Part shown: piece by piece, positions 1-7,187 of the stretch | Position numbering within the stretch: position 1 is the stretch's first letter | Layout: every line of letters begins with the position of its first letter | NCBI GenBank assembly: GCA_003661125.1 | Contig: QMVO01000009.1 | Span: 1-17,166 of the forward strand | Length of the DNA stretch: 17,166 nt | Direction of reading: 5' to 3' | Origin: Methanosarcinales archaeon | GTDB lineage: Archaea; Halobacteriota; Syntropharchaeia; Alkanophagales; Methanospirareceae | Notes under the pieces: model-generated | Database searches by the model: none | Told to the model about the DNA's origin: nothing | The model's input: only the letters and a program-made list of their open reading frames with translations | Made by a program: the position numbers and the translations under genes

Positions 1-2
1 AA

Positions 3-107
3 TATTACCAGTACATCGCTTCCGTCTTCGCCACGTGGCGGTTACAGGGAAAAGATGTCTACGACGAACTCAAAAAATTGCTCGTCAATGAGCTTTGTTT
101 GAAATGA
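3..107 (+). pseudogene. C-terminal tail of a probable transposase (partial at window edge)
   Basis: Frame 3 is open from the left edge to TGA at 105-107 and encodes about 34 residues, including ASVFATWRLQGKDVYDELKK. The pattern (small residues, T-W-R-x-Q-G-K-D-V-x-x-E-L) resembles the extreme C-terminus of IS66-type transposases, where an 'R-x-Q-G-x-x-V' segment is common. Only the tail is in the window, so I cannot tell whether the gene is intact upstream. It lies at the edge of a decayed accessory region, which fits a mobile element, but the family call rests on a short motif and is weak. Confidence 0.35.
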
Positions 108-188
108 GCTAAACAAATACTCTACAAATAGTTCTGCGTGGTTATCTTTCATAGATGACTTCTATTTGGAGATAGAAAGAGAAGAGTA

Positions 189-1333
189 ATGGAAAAGGAA
201 GTAATTCTTATAAGTGGCCCTCCGGTTGTGATAGAGATGCCTACTTAAGAGGAGCAATTGAAAGTGGGACAGATACCCAGTATTATAGCGTTTTTGAGTA
301 TATGCAGAAGGCTGCCGAAAGAGCTGGTAAAAAATTGGAGGAAATGAATGTAGATTCGCTGTTTTCAAAACAAGAACGTGAAAAGTGGAGAGACGAAGCT
401 TTTAATGAAATTAAACAGGAAATAGAGCGAAGTGACAAGCATTACCATGTTGTTAGCACCACTTGTATCTTCTATTACGCAGATTGGAGTAAAGAGGAAG
501 GGCTTAACCAACAATTGTTTCACATTATTGAACCAAATATTGTGATAGCATTCATTGATGACCTTATAGAGATGAAGAAAAGGTTGCTAAATAGTGAGCG
601 CTGGAATAGGATATTCACGGAAAGTGGAGGTCCTCCGTTAAATTTTTTAGCAAAATGGAGAGAAGATTCGGTTAATTTCTTACATGATCTGTCCATAGAA
701 TGCCAATATCGGAAAGATCCAATAAAGCGAAAAGAAGAGGGATTTGTAACGGATTTTTATATCTTTGCACGGCAGCACTCAAAAGAAACTCTCACCTCTT
801 TGATATATGAAATGAATGAGAAATTAAAGTTATATCTCTCTTATCCGATATCGGAAGGCAGGGAGGAACTTTCAAAGGTTGAAGAATTTAGAGATAAATT
901 AAGCGAAAATTACATTGTCTTTGATCCTTTTACGATTAAAGATTGGAATATAGTCAACAGTTATGATAGCTTAAAAGAAAATCAGAACAGTATGAAAATA
1001 GGAGATGTTGAGCTTCCCAGGAAAGAAGTAGAAGATGCTTTGAGTTCGATAAGAACACAGGTGGTAGGTAGAGATTTTGCGATTATAGACAGTGTGGACG
1101 CCGTGGTTGTTTATCATCATACTAAGGAACCATCTGCGGGAGTTATGGCAGAAATAATCTACGCAAGACACAATAGGAAGCCTGTTTTTGGTTATTATCC
1201 CTTCCCTCGTCCCAGTCCCTTCCTTGAATATTTCATGAGAATGGGACAAATACGTACAATGTATAGGAATGAAGAAGAATTAATTCGAGAAATTAACCAT
1301 TGGAAGGAATATCTGAGAACCAAAACAATTTAA
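189..1333 (+). pseudogene. Kinase-like / nucleoside 2-deoxyribosyltransferase-like fusion protein with a start-proximal frameshift
   Basis: The long open frame runs from ATG 302 to TAA 1331-1333 (343 aa), but homology-like sequence starts earlier. ATG 189, behind a purine-rich stretch, opens as MEKEVILISGPP and meets a stop about 20 codons on. Restoring one base near 222-227 joins it to the downstream frame as ISGPPGCDRDAYLRGAIE and gives about 381 aa. The N-terminal half has a P-loop-like start and an alpha-helical body resembling adenylate-kinase-like folds, but the loop reads GPPGCDRD and lacks the Walker A lysine. The C-terminal part (about residues 245-325 of the 343-aa frame) has the nucleoside 2-deoxyribosyltransferase pattern: GRDFAIIDSVDAVVVY, then PSAGVMAEIIYARHNRKPV, where the E of 'S-x-G-x-x-x-E' would be the catalytic glutamate. 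A role in nucleotide salvage or base exchange is inference. The gap may be a sequencing error or a real mutation. If the frameshift is real, translation could only start at 302 and would lose the N-terminal loop. Confidence 0.55.
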
Positions 1334-1431
1334 TTTCTCTTTTCATCTGGTAACACCCTTTCAAGAAGTCTTGATTGTGTTTCCTTCCCAGAACCATCAA
1401 TCCTTTCAAAATCAATTAATATACCTGTCAT
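1330..1431 (-). pseudogene. Thymidylate kinase N-terminal stump (truncated)
   Basis: Reading leftwards from ATG 1431-1429, 33 codons encode MTGILIDFERIDGSGKETQ and a short tail before TAA. This matches the start of thymidylate kinase (dTMP + ATP to dTDP), whose hallmark is 'hhxhExIDGSGKxTQxxxL' with the P-loop lysine and the following ExID. Full-length enzymes are about 200 aa, so more than 80 percent is missing. The frame runs directly into the 3' end of the convergent plus-strand gene, whose TAA overlaps this stop, so the truncation breakpoint is probably between about 1330 and 1355. The ATG overlaps the TGA of the restriction-modification remnant upstream (ATGA, 1428-1431), indicating that the two were once translationally coupled. 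A 33-residue product would not be functional. Confidence 0.6.
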
Positions 1432-3203
1432 TTTTCTCGCACCATTATAACCTCCTCCTCCACCACCACCTCAATCGTCCTTGCAATCGCCATCGCCACC
1501 TTCCTGTAATGCTCTATCTCCTCCCATGACAGTTTCCGCTTCTTAAGATCCTTCAAATACTTCGCCAGCACCTGATAGCCACCGATGTGATATTCACACA
1601 CGTCTTTAGCGATGCCCTCAAAATACTTCACTTGTTGAAGTATACCCTTCTGTGCTCTTCATTGTAACGAACTTTCTCCACCGTATTTGAGCCGCTCACT
1701 GGAAATCCTATTTCTGTCTCGCTAAGCGAAGGATGCTTCAGTAAATGAAGTTCTACCAGTTCCTTTCCGAGTTCACTCAGTTTCTTAAACTTCTCTGTAT
1801 CTAAAGGCAAGGGAATTCTCGGAAAATCAACCTTCAAAAATTCCTCGTAGCGTTTACGATAGGAAGGCGGTTGGCTCTGTGCCTAATCTTTACGCCTTGT
1901 AAAAATTCTTTACTTATGTTTGGAACCTGTTCTGGTTTGGCTGCTTTCTCGTCTAATCTCTTTCCTTTGGATTCGTCAGGGTAGAGATATAGTGGAAAGA
2001 GATAATTGATATCATAAGCACTGACTGTTTTATGTCCATTAATATGTCTTGTAACAAAGGCTCCGGGTTCCTCTTTAAACTGTTTTGGAGTAATTAACCC
2101 AAAGTTCTCCTGCATCATGTGCCGCATGACTTCCTTTCGTTTTCGCCAAACCACGGAATCGTGAAAATAAATCTCCCGAATGTCAAAAGGTCTGTAAAGG
2201 ATTTTTGTGAAATTATCTTCCCAATTCTGGACTTTGCTCAGGTCATTTCTTGCCTTTTTGACTCTCCACATGTAATTTTCTTTCAATTTAAAAGTCTGTC
2301 TTATGAAATCGTTAGATAAGGACAAATCCCTGAACATCTCTATTCGTCTTCTTAACTTAAAGCTTCTCTATCAAAATCAATCACAAATTTATCCCTTGCT
2401 GTGACAATACCTGTGGAGTTTACAGGAAAAATATCTGTTATCTTCCAGTATTTCTCATAAACATCCAAATAGGTCTCCTTCCTCGGCACGAAGAAATAGA
2501 ATTTAATTCTTCCCAGTCCGTCGTTTCAATGTCATTCCTCAAAAGCCACCTGTATTTATCCTCACGAAGTCCCCACCTCTCAGCATAATACACTTTCGCA
2601 ATCCTTCCCTCTTCCTGCTCTTGTTTCTTTGGTAAAGCTTTCTTTTTTAAAGAAAGGTTTTTTACGAACAACCCAATAGCTACACCCTGTCGGATGTCAA
2701 ACACATTCTCATCTTTACTGTCGTCAGGGCATTTCTCTTTCTTCAACGAGTTCCCGTGCAAATTCAGCAAATATATCTCATCAAAACTCCTCATCAACGA
2801 TTGTCGCATACCTCTGAATGTGGGATTGTCTAAATAGCTGTGGTTCGTGATGAATCCTAAAATCCCCTCTCCCGTCCTGTCAATCTTCCACTGCCCGAAC
2901 CTGATAAACTTCACATAATCATCTTGAAGCCAGTGCTTTTTCTCTCCAAAATGTTTCCCATCAACATATTTGTAATCCTCAATCAATCCAGTTATCCAGT
3001 CCCCTTTATTCTCAGAAATGCCGAAATACGGGGGATTCCCCAGAATAACTAAAATAGGCACTTCTTCCTTCACTTTCTTCGCTTCTCTTCCTTCTTCTGT
3101 AAGCTCTGTGAGCTCTCTTTGCAAGCTCAACTGCAAGTTTGGACGCACTCGTTATCTCCGGCACGGAAAAGCTGTAAAACTCACTTAAAAGTTTAAAAAT
3201 ACG
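1428..3203 (-). pseudogene. Type ISP-like restriction-modification enzyme, multiply frameshifted and internally deleted
   Basis: Five minus-strand pieces read as one protein in order. (1) About 3203-3115: FKLLSEFYSFSVPEITSAS then AVELAKRA, resembling the segment ahead of the methyltransferase core. (2) About 3095-2510: adenine-N6 methyltransferase core with motif IV NPPY at 3037-3026, then WLQDDYVKFIRFGQW and ILGFITNHSYLDNPTFRGMR. (3) About 2505-2363: KFYFFVPRKETY, then EKYWKITDIFPVNSTGIVTA and ARDKFVIDFDREAL. (4) 2355-1885: RRRIEMFRDLSLSNDFIRQT, YRPFDIREIY, ending near NISKEFLQGVK. (5) About 1875-1428: PPSYRKRYEEFLKVDFPRIPL, then VKYFEGIAKDV and HIGGYQVLAKYLKDLKKRKL, the typical C-terminal target-recognition end. 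Junctions lie near 3105 (deletion), 2505, 2358, 1880 (deletion plus stop) and 1630. The N-terminal nuclease and helicase parts are absent. Intact enzymes of this class combine endonuclease, helicase, methyltransferase and specificity domains in one chain well over 900 aa. No functional product is expected. Confidence 0.8.
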
Positions 3204-3210
3204 CTAAGTA

Positions 3211-3219
3211 ATTTAAATA
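3211..3219 (+). promoter_or_regulatory. Candidate TATA box for the glycosylation cassette
   Basis: The sequence atttaaata lies about 70 bp upstream of the ATG at 3288, in the AT-rich gap after the decayed restriction gene. Archaeal transcription usually starts about 25 nt downstream of the TATA centre, which would leave a leader of about 45 nt. Assigned by position and composition only. Confidence 0.35.
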
Positions 3220-3287
3220 AGTAGAAAATAGAGCCGTACACGGCACTCGCTGTTTTCGGTCTGCAACTGCGGATGTTTGGGCGCAAT

Positions 3288-4355
3288 ATGAAAATCGTGA
3301 TAGCAACACCCTACTACCCCCCTCACATTGGTGGGGTTGAAGTTCATGTGAAGAACCTTGCAAGAGGGCTGAAGAAGAGAGGGTACGAGGTTAGAGTTGT
3401 GACGTCCATCGGCGAGGATAGCGAGGTTGACATGAAAACAATTCCATCCATCCAGATTCCTTATTCTCCCATCCCGCTTAAATTCCCTGACGTAAAGGGA
3501 GATGTCTACCATTCACAAATACCCTCACCCTTTTTTGCACGGGCGGTGATGAAAAAGAACTACCGTCCTCATGTCATTACGTATCACAACGATGTCTTTG
3601 TCCCGGATAGGGTGGATGGGAAGCGCATACCAGATTTTGTATCCAGATGGATTGAGAAAAAGAATGACGAGCTTGTGAGACCTATTCTGGATAATGCGGA
3701 GGTCATAATTGCCACAACCAGGAGTTATGCGGAAACCTCCCCAGTACTGGGAGATTATTTGGATAAAGTTGAGATAATTCCCAATGCCATAAGAGTGCAG
3801 GAATTTTTACCGGGAAAAGATGCAGGAGCTCGAGATGGGATCGTTCTTTATGCAGGCAGGCTTGTTGAATATAAAGGTCTGCCAATTTTAATCCGAGCAA
3901 TGAAAAATATTCGAGCAAAACTTGTGGTTTTAGGCGAGGGGGAAGACAGATTTAGATTTGAAAAACTTGCAAAAAAAATTGATGTTAGAATAGAATTTAG
4001 AGGTAAAGTATCAGATAACGAACTGAAGGACTGGATGCGAAAAGCACGCGTACTTGTTTTACTTGCGCAATCCCGACTGGAAGCGTTTGGTATCGTTCTG
4101 CTTGAGGCAATGGCATGCAATACGCCAGTCATCGCATCAAATATTCCCGGTGTCGGGGAAATTGCGCGGAATGGCGGTCTGGTGTTTGAAGATGAAGAGG
4201 AGCTTGTCCAGAATATTACGCGAATACTGGAAGACGATGCGCTGGCAACAAAGTTGGGCAGAAGAGGGAGAAGTAATGTTGAGCAGAACTATGATTGGGA
4301 AGCGGTACTTGATAAAATTGAAACGCTCTACAAAATAACAAGTGAGAAACAATGA
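3288..4355 (+). CDS. GT4-family glycosyltransferase
   Basis: Predicted retaining glycosyltransferase with two Rossmann domains (GT-B fold), transferring a sugar from a nucleotide-sugar donor at the cytoplasmic face. The start MKIVIATPYYPPHIGGVEVH carries the GG acceptor-side loop (residues 15-16). The hinge and donor-domain start read VLYAGRLVEYKGLPILIRAM (about 187-205). The hallmark E-x7-E motif is EAFGIVLLE (265-273), followed by AMACNTPVIAS. At 355 aa it is normal for the family. I chose ATG 3288 because the family begins with 'MKI'; ATG 3273 would add five residues (MFGRN), and neither has a strong ribosome-binding site. It overlaps the next gene by 4 nt (ATGA), so the two are probably co-translated. 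The donor and acceptor cannot be read from sequence. Its neighbours suggest lipid-linked oligosaccharide or glycolipid assembly. Confidence 0.88.
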   Translation: MKIVIATPYYPPHIGGVEVHVKNLARGLKKRGYEVRVVTSIGEDSEVDMKTIPSIQIPYSPIPLKFPDVKGDVYHSQIPSPFFARAVMKKNYRPHVITYHNDVFVPDRVDGKRIPDFVSRWIEKKNDELVRPILDNAEVIIATTRSYAETSPVLGDYLDKVEIIPNAIRVQEFLPGKDAGARDGIVLYAGRLVEYKGLPILIRAMKNIRAKLVVLGEGEDRFRFEKLAKKIDVRIEFRGKVSDNELKDWMRKARVLVLLAQSRLEAFGIVLLEAMACNTPVIASNIPGVGEIARNGGLVFEDEEELVQNITRILEDDALATKLGRRGRSNVEQNYDWEAVLDKIETLYKITSEKQ

Positions 4356-5323
4356 AAAAAATCGCGGTGATAATACCTGTATCAAAATCAGAAGACACGC
4401 AGGTGGTCTTAAATTCAGTAAAAAGAATTGTTGCTTTAGACCATGATGAGCACCTTATTGTAAGAATATTGTACGCCGTTGATATTAACTCAGAAAACGA
4501 TGAGCGAATTAAATTGCTTAAAAAAGAGGGTGTAGAAGTCTGTTCGCGACGGATGAGAGGAAGACGAGCAGGAGCAATAAATGACGCCCTTATCTATCTT
4601 GCTGATTTCAACCCAGATTTTGTTGCACTATTCGATGTTGATTCCAGACCAGCACGAAATTTTATTAGCGAGTGTGTAGATGCTCTTGAAAACGATACGA
4701 GGGCATACATAGCCTCTTCTCGCCGTTACATATCAAACCCGGTGAATCTTATTTCGAGAACTATCCAGGCTGAATACTACACACTGAACTTTTTGCTCAA
4801 AATATCTGCCTTCAAGCAATTTAATGGATTGATTGGTGTCCTCAGAGCTGACCTGCTCTACAAGCATAAGCTAAATGAAGATGCCATCGCAGAAGATGCA
4901 GATTATGCAACGAGAATGCATGCCAGGGGCTACAAAGCAATTCTTGTCCCCTCTACAACCATTTATGAACAATCACCTGTTCGCTGGCGGGATTTACTCA
5001 GTCAGCGAAAGAGATGGTACTACGGTGGCTTGCAGCTCTGGCGATACTGGGCTGATGTTAAGCGCAGTAATAACAAAACGTTTATCTGCTCTTGGGTAAT
5101 GGCGCTGACGATCACTTATTGTATAATCTTCTTTCTTCCATTTGTTTTAGTTTCTCCTTTCATCATCCTGCGGTATTCAACCTCGCCCAAAATATCTCCA
5201 TCAGTGTCTGCAGGACTTATTCTGTACACCCTTGCGCTTCAATACGCGGCAATCGCCGCCATTTTCAATTTTGTTAGTGGAAGAAGCATTGAGTGGAAAT
5301 CAATGAAGAGAAGAGGGTGGTAG
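4352..5323 (+). CDS. GT2-family glycosyltransferase with C-terminal membrane helices
   Basis: Inverting GT-A type glycosyltransferase, 323 aa. It opens with MKKIAVIIPVSKS, the usual GT2 nucleotide-binding strand. Other motifs are DVDS at 95-98 (metal- and donor-binding DxD), EDADY at 181-185 (the ED catalytic-base motif) and QRKRW at 218-222 (QxxRW, typical of processive and cellulose-synthase-like enzymes). Two hydrophobic segments follow, about 247-273 and 285-308, which would anchor the catalytic domain on the cytoplasmic face of the membrane. The start overlaps the upstream GT4 stop by 4 nt, and the stop abuts the ATG of the next gene, so the three genes form one operon. In haloarchaeal AglD a GT2 domain and a multi-helix membrane domain occur in one protein; here the equivalent parts look like adjacent genes. 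The sugar and acceptor are unknown. Confidence 0.87.
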   Translation: MKKIAVIIPVSKSEDTQVVLNSVKRIVALDHDEHLIVRILYAVDINSENDERIKLLKKEGVEVCSRRMRGRRAGAINDALIYLADFNPDFVALFDVDSRPARNFISECVDALENDTRAYIASSRRYISNPVNLISRTIQAEYYTLNFLLKISAFKQFNGLIGVLRADLLYKHKLNEDAIAEDADYATRMHARGYKAILVPSTTIYEQSPVRWRDLLSQRKRWYYGGLQLWRYWADVKRSNNKTFICSWVMALTITYCIIFFLPFVLVSPFIILRYSTSPKISPSVSAGLILYTLALQYAAIAAIFNFVSGRSIEWKSMKRRGW

Positions 5324-6307
5324 ATGAAGAAATTTGCGGGTATATTGATAAGCATCGCATCAATAATCGTCATTTTCAAGCTTACTGAGACAAACTTAAC
5401 CTGGAGTGCAATCTCACAGGCAAAGCCGGAGATGCTTTTAATTGCATTCATTTTACACGCTCTTTTCTGGCTCTTCTGGGCTTTCCGGCTCAAACTTCTC
5501 TTCTCATTTCTCAAACAAAAAATTTCATTGGGGTATGCTCTCGAAACGTCACTAGCAAGCATGTTTCTTGCTGCTATAACTCCTTCCTCGGCTGGCGGGG
5601 AACCGCTAAGGGTCAAAATGCTCGTAGATAAGGGTGCGAGTATTGGCTCAGCAAGCGCGGTTATTCTGGCTGAACGGCTTCTTGATGCGGTATTTTTTAT
5701 CTCGGCATTGCCCATTTTCGTATTTTTATCCGGCTTTTCAGCCAAATTAGGTTTGAAAGTAGGAATTGTATTTTTCGTAGCCCTGGTGATATTCATTGTA
5801 TTTCTATACATCGGAGTAAAGAAGCCCGAAAAAGCCGATGTACTGGTCGAAAAGTTGTATCTCGTGCTGAAAAAGTTCTTTAAAGTTAAAGCCGAAAAAG
5901 CAGAAAAAATCTGCAATTATATTACGAATGAATTGAGACTGTTCAGTGATGCTGCGCGGAAGTTAGCCAACAACTCGTTCAATCAGATAACGACTGTAAT
6001 CCTGCTCACCGCCGCGATATGGATATTTGAATTTCTTGTTCCATCTGCAGTACTGATGGCATTTAGACAGAACCCCTTTTTTCTCTTTTCTATCACTTCA
6101 CAACTTATCATCGTCCTTTTATCGCTCATTCCTATTACTCCCGGAAGCAGTGGGATTGCAGAAGCCGGTATGCTTTACCTGTATTCTGGATTCGTCACAG
6201 CTTATGCCGTGGGCGTTCTTGTGGGAGCTTGGAGGGGGATTACGTACTTTTCCAATCTAATTGTAGGTTTTATAATCACTGCAAAGGTGCTCAAAACAAA
6301 ATACTAA
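5324..6307 (+). CDS. LPG-synthase-TM / UPF0104 flippase-like membrane protein
   Basis: Integral membrane protein of 327 aa with about seven to eight hydrophobic segments (roughly 4-20, 36-60, 72-90, 108-136, 146-164, 222-245, 254-275 and 285-322). It has the family's diagnostic loops: TPSSAGGEPLR (86-96), ERLLD (117-121) and PITPGSSGIAEAG (270-282). Relatives include the bacterial MprF membrane domain, which synthesises and flips lysyl-phosphatidylglycerol, and the membrane half of archaeal AglD-type proteins. A role in handling lipid-linked sugars next to the GT2 enzyme is inferred from context. ATG 5324 follows the upstream TAG with no gap, and GAAGAGAAGAGGGTGG ahead of it supplies a purine-rich binding site. 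The 3' end overlaps the convergent membrane-protein gene by 4 bp. Confidence 0.85.
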   Translation: MKKFAGILISIASIIVIFKLTETNLTWSAISQAKPEMLLIAFILHALFWLFWAFRLKLLFSFLKQKISLGYALETSLASMFLAAITPSSAGGEPLRVKMLVDKGASIGSASAVILAERLLDAVFFISALPIFVFLSGFSAKLGLKVGIVFFVALVIFIVFLYIGVKKPEKADVLVEKLYLVLKKFFKVKAEKAEKICNYITNELRLFSDAARKLANNSFNQITTVILLTAAIWIFEFLVPSAVLMAFRQNPFFLFSITSQLIIVLLSLIPITPGSSGIAEAGMLYLYSGFVTAYAVGVLVGAWRGITYFSNLIVGFIITAKVLKTKY

Positions 6308-6978
6308 GCCCGTGAAGCGTTAAATACTTTATATGACTCAAATAGGAGCGTTATCAAAAAAAACTGTGAGATCAACACAAAAAATATGTATGATTGGATT
6401 GCCCAGTAATCTCCAAAGGTCAATAGCAATCCAAACTCATCCACGACTAATCCCAAGCCACCACCGTAAAGACCTGCGGAAATCCAGGTCACAAGTCGCC
6501 GCCCATGCTGAAAATGCCCAAGCCAGCCGCCAATAACGAGCAGCCCGATACCAAAGAAGAAGTGATGAACCCGATACCCTTTCATCCATAACTGACATGC
6601 AGGATTAATATCGGCACTTAAAAGCACAACAAATGTTCTCGCAATGAAGAAAGAAATGATAAAAGAGGAAAGGATGATAAACTGAATTTGAAGCTTTTTT
6701 GAATTGCTTTTGAATCTATGATCTCGCAACATGGAAAATGCAGAACTTAACATCCCGAACAGGAGGATTGTATAACCTATGAACATGAGCGTTGATTCAT
6801 AAGTCATACGCAATAGCATCGCGGCGTCTATGAAATCATTGGTAAACATATTCAGCACATTAAGGAAGAATACCGCATCTATCAACGCAGCGATGATGAA
6901 CGTTGCACCGCTTATTATGCACATCTTTACCACCTTATGTCGGGTAAAATAGGATAGAAAATGGTGTATCCCGCTCAA
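6304..6978 (-). CDS. Six-helix integral membrane protein of unknown function
   Basis: Protein of 224 aa with about six hydrophobic segments (17-40, 60-83, 98-121, 139-155, 163-188, 193-216). I do not recognise an established function. Two motifs look conserved: KGYRVHHFFFGIG (134-146), with adjacent histidines at a membrane boundary, and GLGLVVDEFG (174-183), with an acidic DE pair inside a glycine-rich helix. Together they could form a metal or proton site, but this is inference. The start is TTG at 6978, supported by GAGGTGG at 6990-6984 with 5 nt spacing; no ATG gives a comparable binding site. A 16-codon ORF ends immediately before this TTG (separate entry). The gene converges on the flippase-like gene and overlaps it by 4 bp, so it is not part of that operon. 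Confidence 0.75.
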   Translation of the reverse strand: MSGIHHFLSYFTRHKVVKMCIISGATFIIAALIDAVFFLNVLNMFTNDFIDAAMLLRMTYESTLMFIGYTILLFGMLSSAFSMLRDHRFKSNSKKLQIQFIILSSFIISFFIARTFVVLLSADINPACQLWMKGYRVHHFFFGIGLLVIGGWLGHFQHGRRLVTWISAGLYGGGLGLVVDEFGLLLTFGDYWAIQSYIFFVLISQFFLITLLFESYKVFNASRA

Positions 6979-7029
6979 TCAAACCACCTCAAATATATTC
7001 AAATAAATATCCTGGTCGTGTATCAACAT
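6979..7029 (-). CDS. Possible 16-aa leader ORF upstream of the membrane protein
   Basis: ATG 7029 opens the frame MLIHDQDIYLNIFEVV and ends at TGA 6981-6979, directly adjacent to the TTG start of the downstream gene. A near-perfect archaeal ribosome-binding site, GGAGGTGA (7047-7040), lies 10 nt upstream. The binding site for the downstream gene (GAGGTGG) sits inside the last codons of this ORF. The arrangement looks like translational coupling, or a leader peptide controlling access to the TTG start. The peptide resembles nothing I know, and chance cannot be excluded at this length. Confidence 0.35.
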   Translation of the reverse strand: MLIHDQDIYLNIFEVV

Positions 7030-7061
7030 CAGTTAAAATTCACCTCCAGCATCCCTGATGA

Positions 7062-7075
7062 AGCCCTGCAGGGCT
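7062..7075. promoter_or_regulatory. Perfect 14-bp palindrome AGCCCTGCAGGGCT, candidate operator or terminator stem
   Basis: AGCCCTGCAGGGCT is identical to its reverse complement. It sits about 20 bp downstream of the TATA-like TTTTATAC on the minus strand (7093-7086), near the predicted start of transcription for the leader ORF and membrane protein. Archaeal repressors often bind in this position. It also lies about 110 bp past the thermosome stop codon and could be a processing or termination structure instead, although it has no loop and no T-run directly after it. Confidence 0.35.
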
Positions 7076-7155
7076 AAAACCTTTGTATAAAACCGATTGT
7101 AGCCTCCGAAACCTTATCCCAGTTTAAAGCGCGAGCTTTTACAAACAGAGAGAGC
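7074..7155 (-). pseudogene. Possible remnant of a glycosyltransferase C-terminus
   Basis: Between the thermosome stop and the palindrome, one minus-strand frame reads LSLFVKARALNWDKVSEAT and continues IGFIQRF before TAG at 7076-7074. The pattern 'W-D-x-V-x-E-x-T' followed by a short hydrophobic helix is typical of the last 25 residues of GT4 glycosyltransferases. No upstream body is present: the thermosome ends 30 bp away. If real, it is a scar of a lost gene. The match is short and may be fortuitous. Confidence 0.25.
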
Positions 7156-7187
7156 TATCGGAGATATAAGGAGATTGTGAAATTTAA

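Noticed and set aside
3236..3247. GCCGTACACGGC inverted repeat ahead of the GT4 gene
   Set aside because: A 5-bp stem with a 2-bp centre is too short to separate from chance.
5239..5916. 225-codon minus-strand open frame opposite the GT2 and flippase-like genes
   Set aside because: It is antisense to two well-supported genes and its translation is Ser/Ala/Thr/Asn-rich low-quality sequence with no motif, as expected of an antisense frame.
7110..7187. Possible structured RNA or tRNA downstream of the thermosome
   Set aside because: A short AAAGC-GCGA-GCTTT hairpin with a GNRA-like loop is present, but there is no cloverleaf or larger conserved fold, and the stem is only 5 bp.
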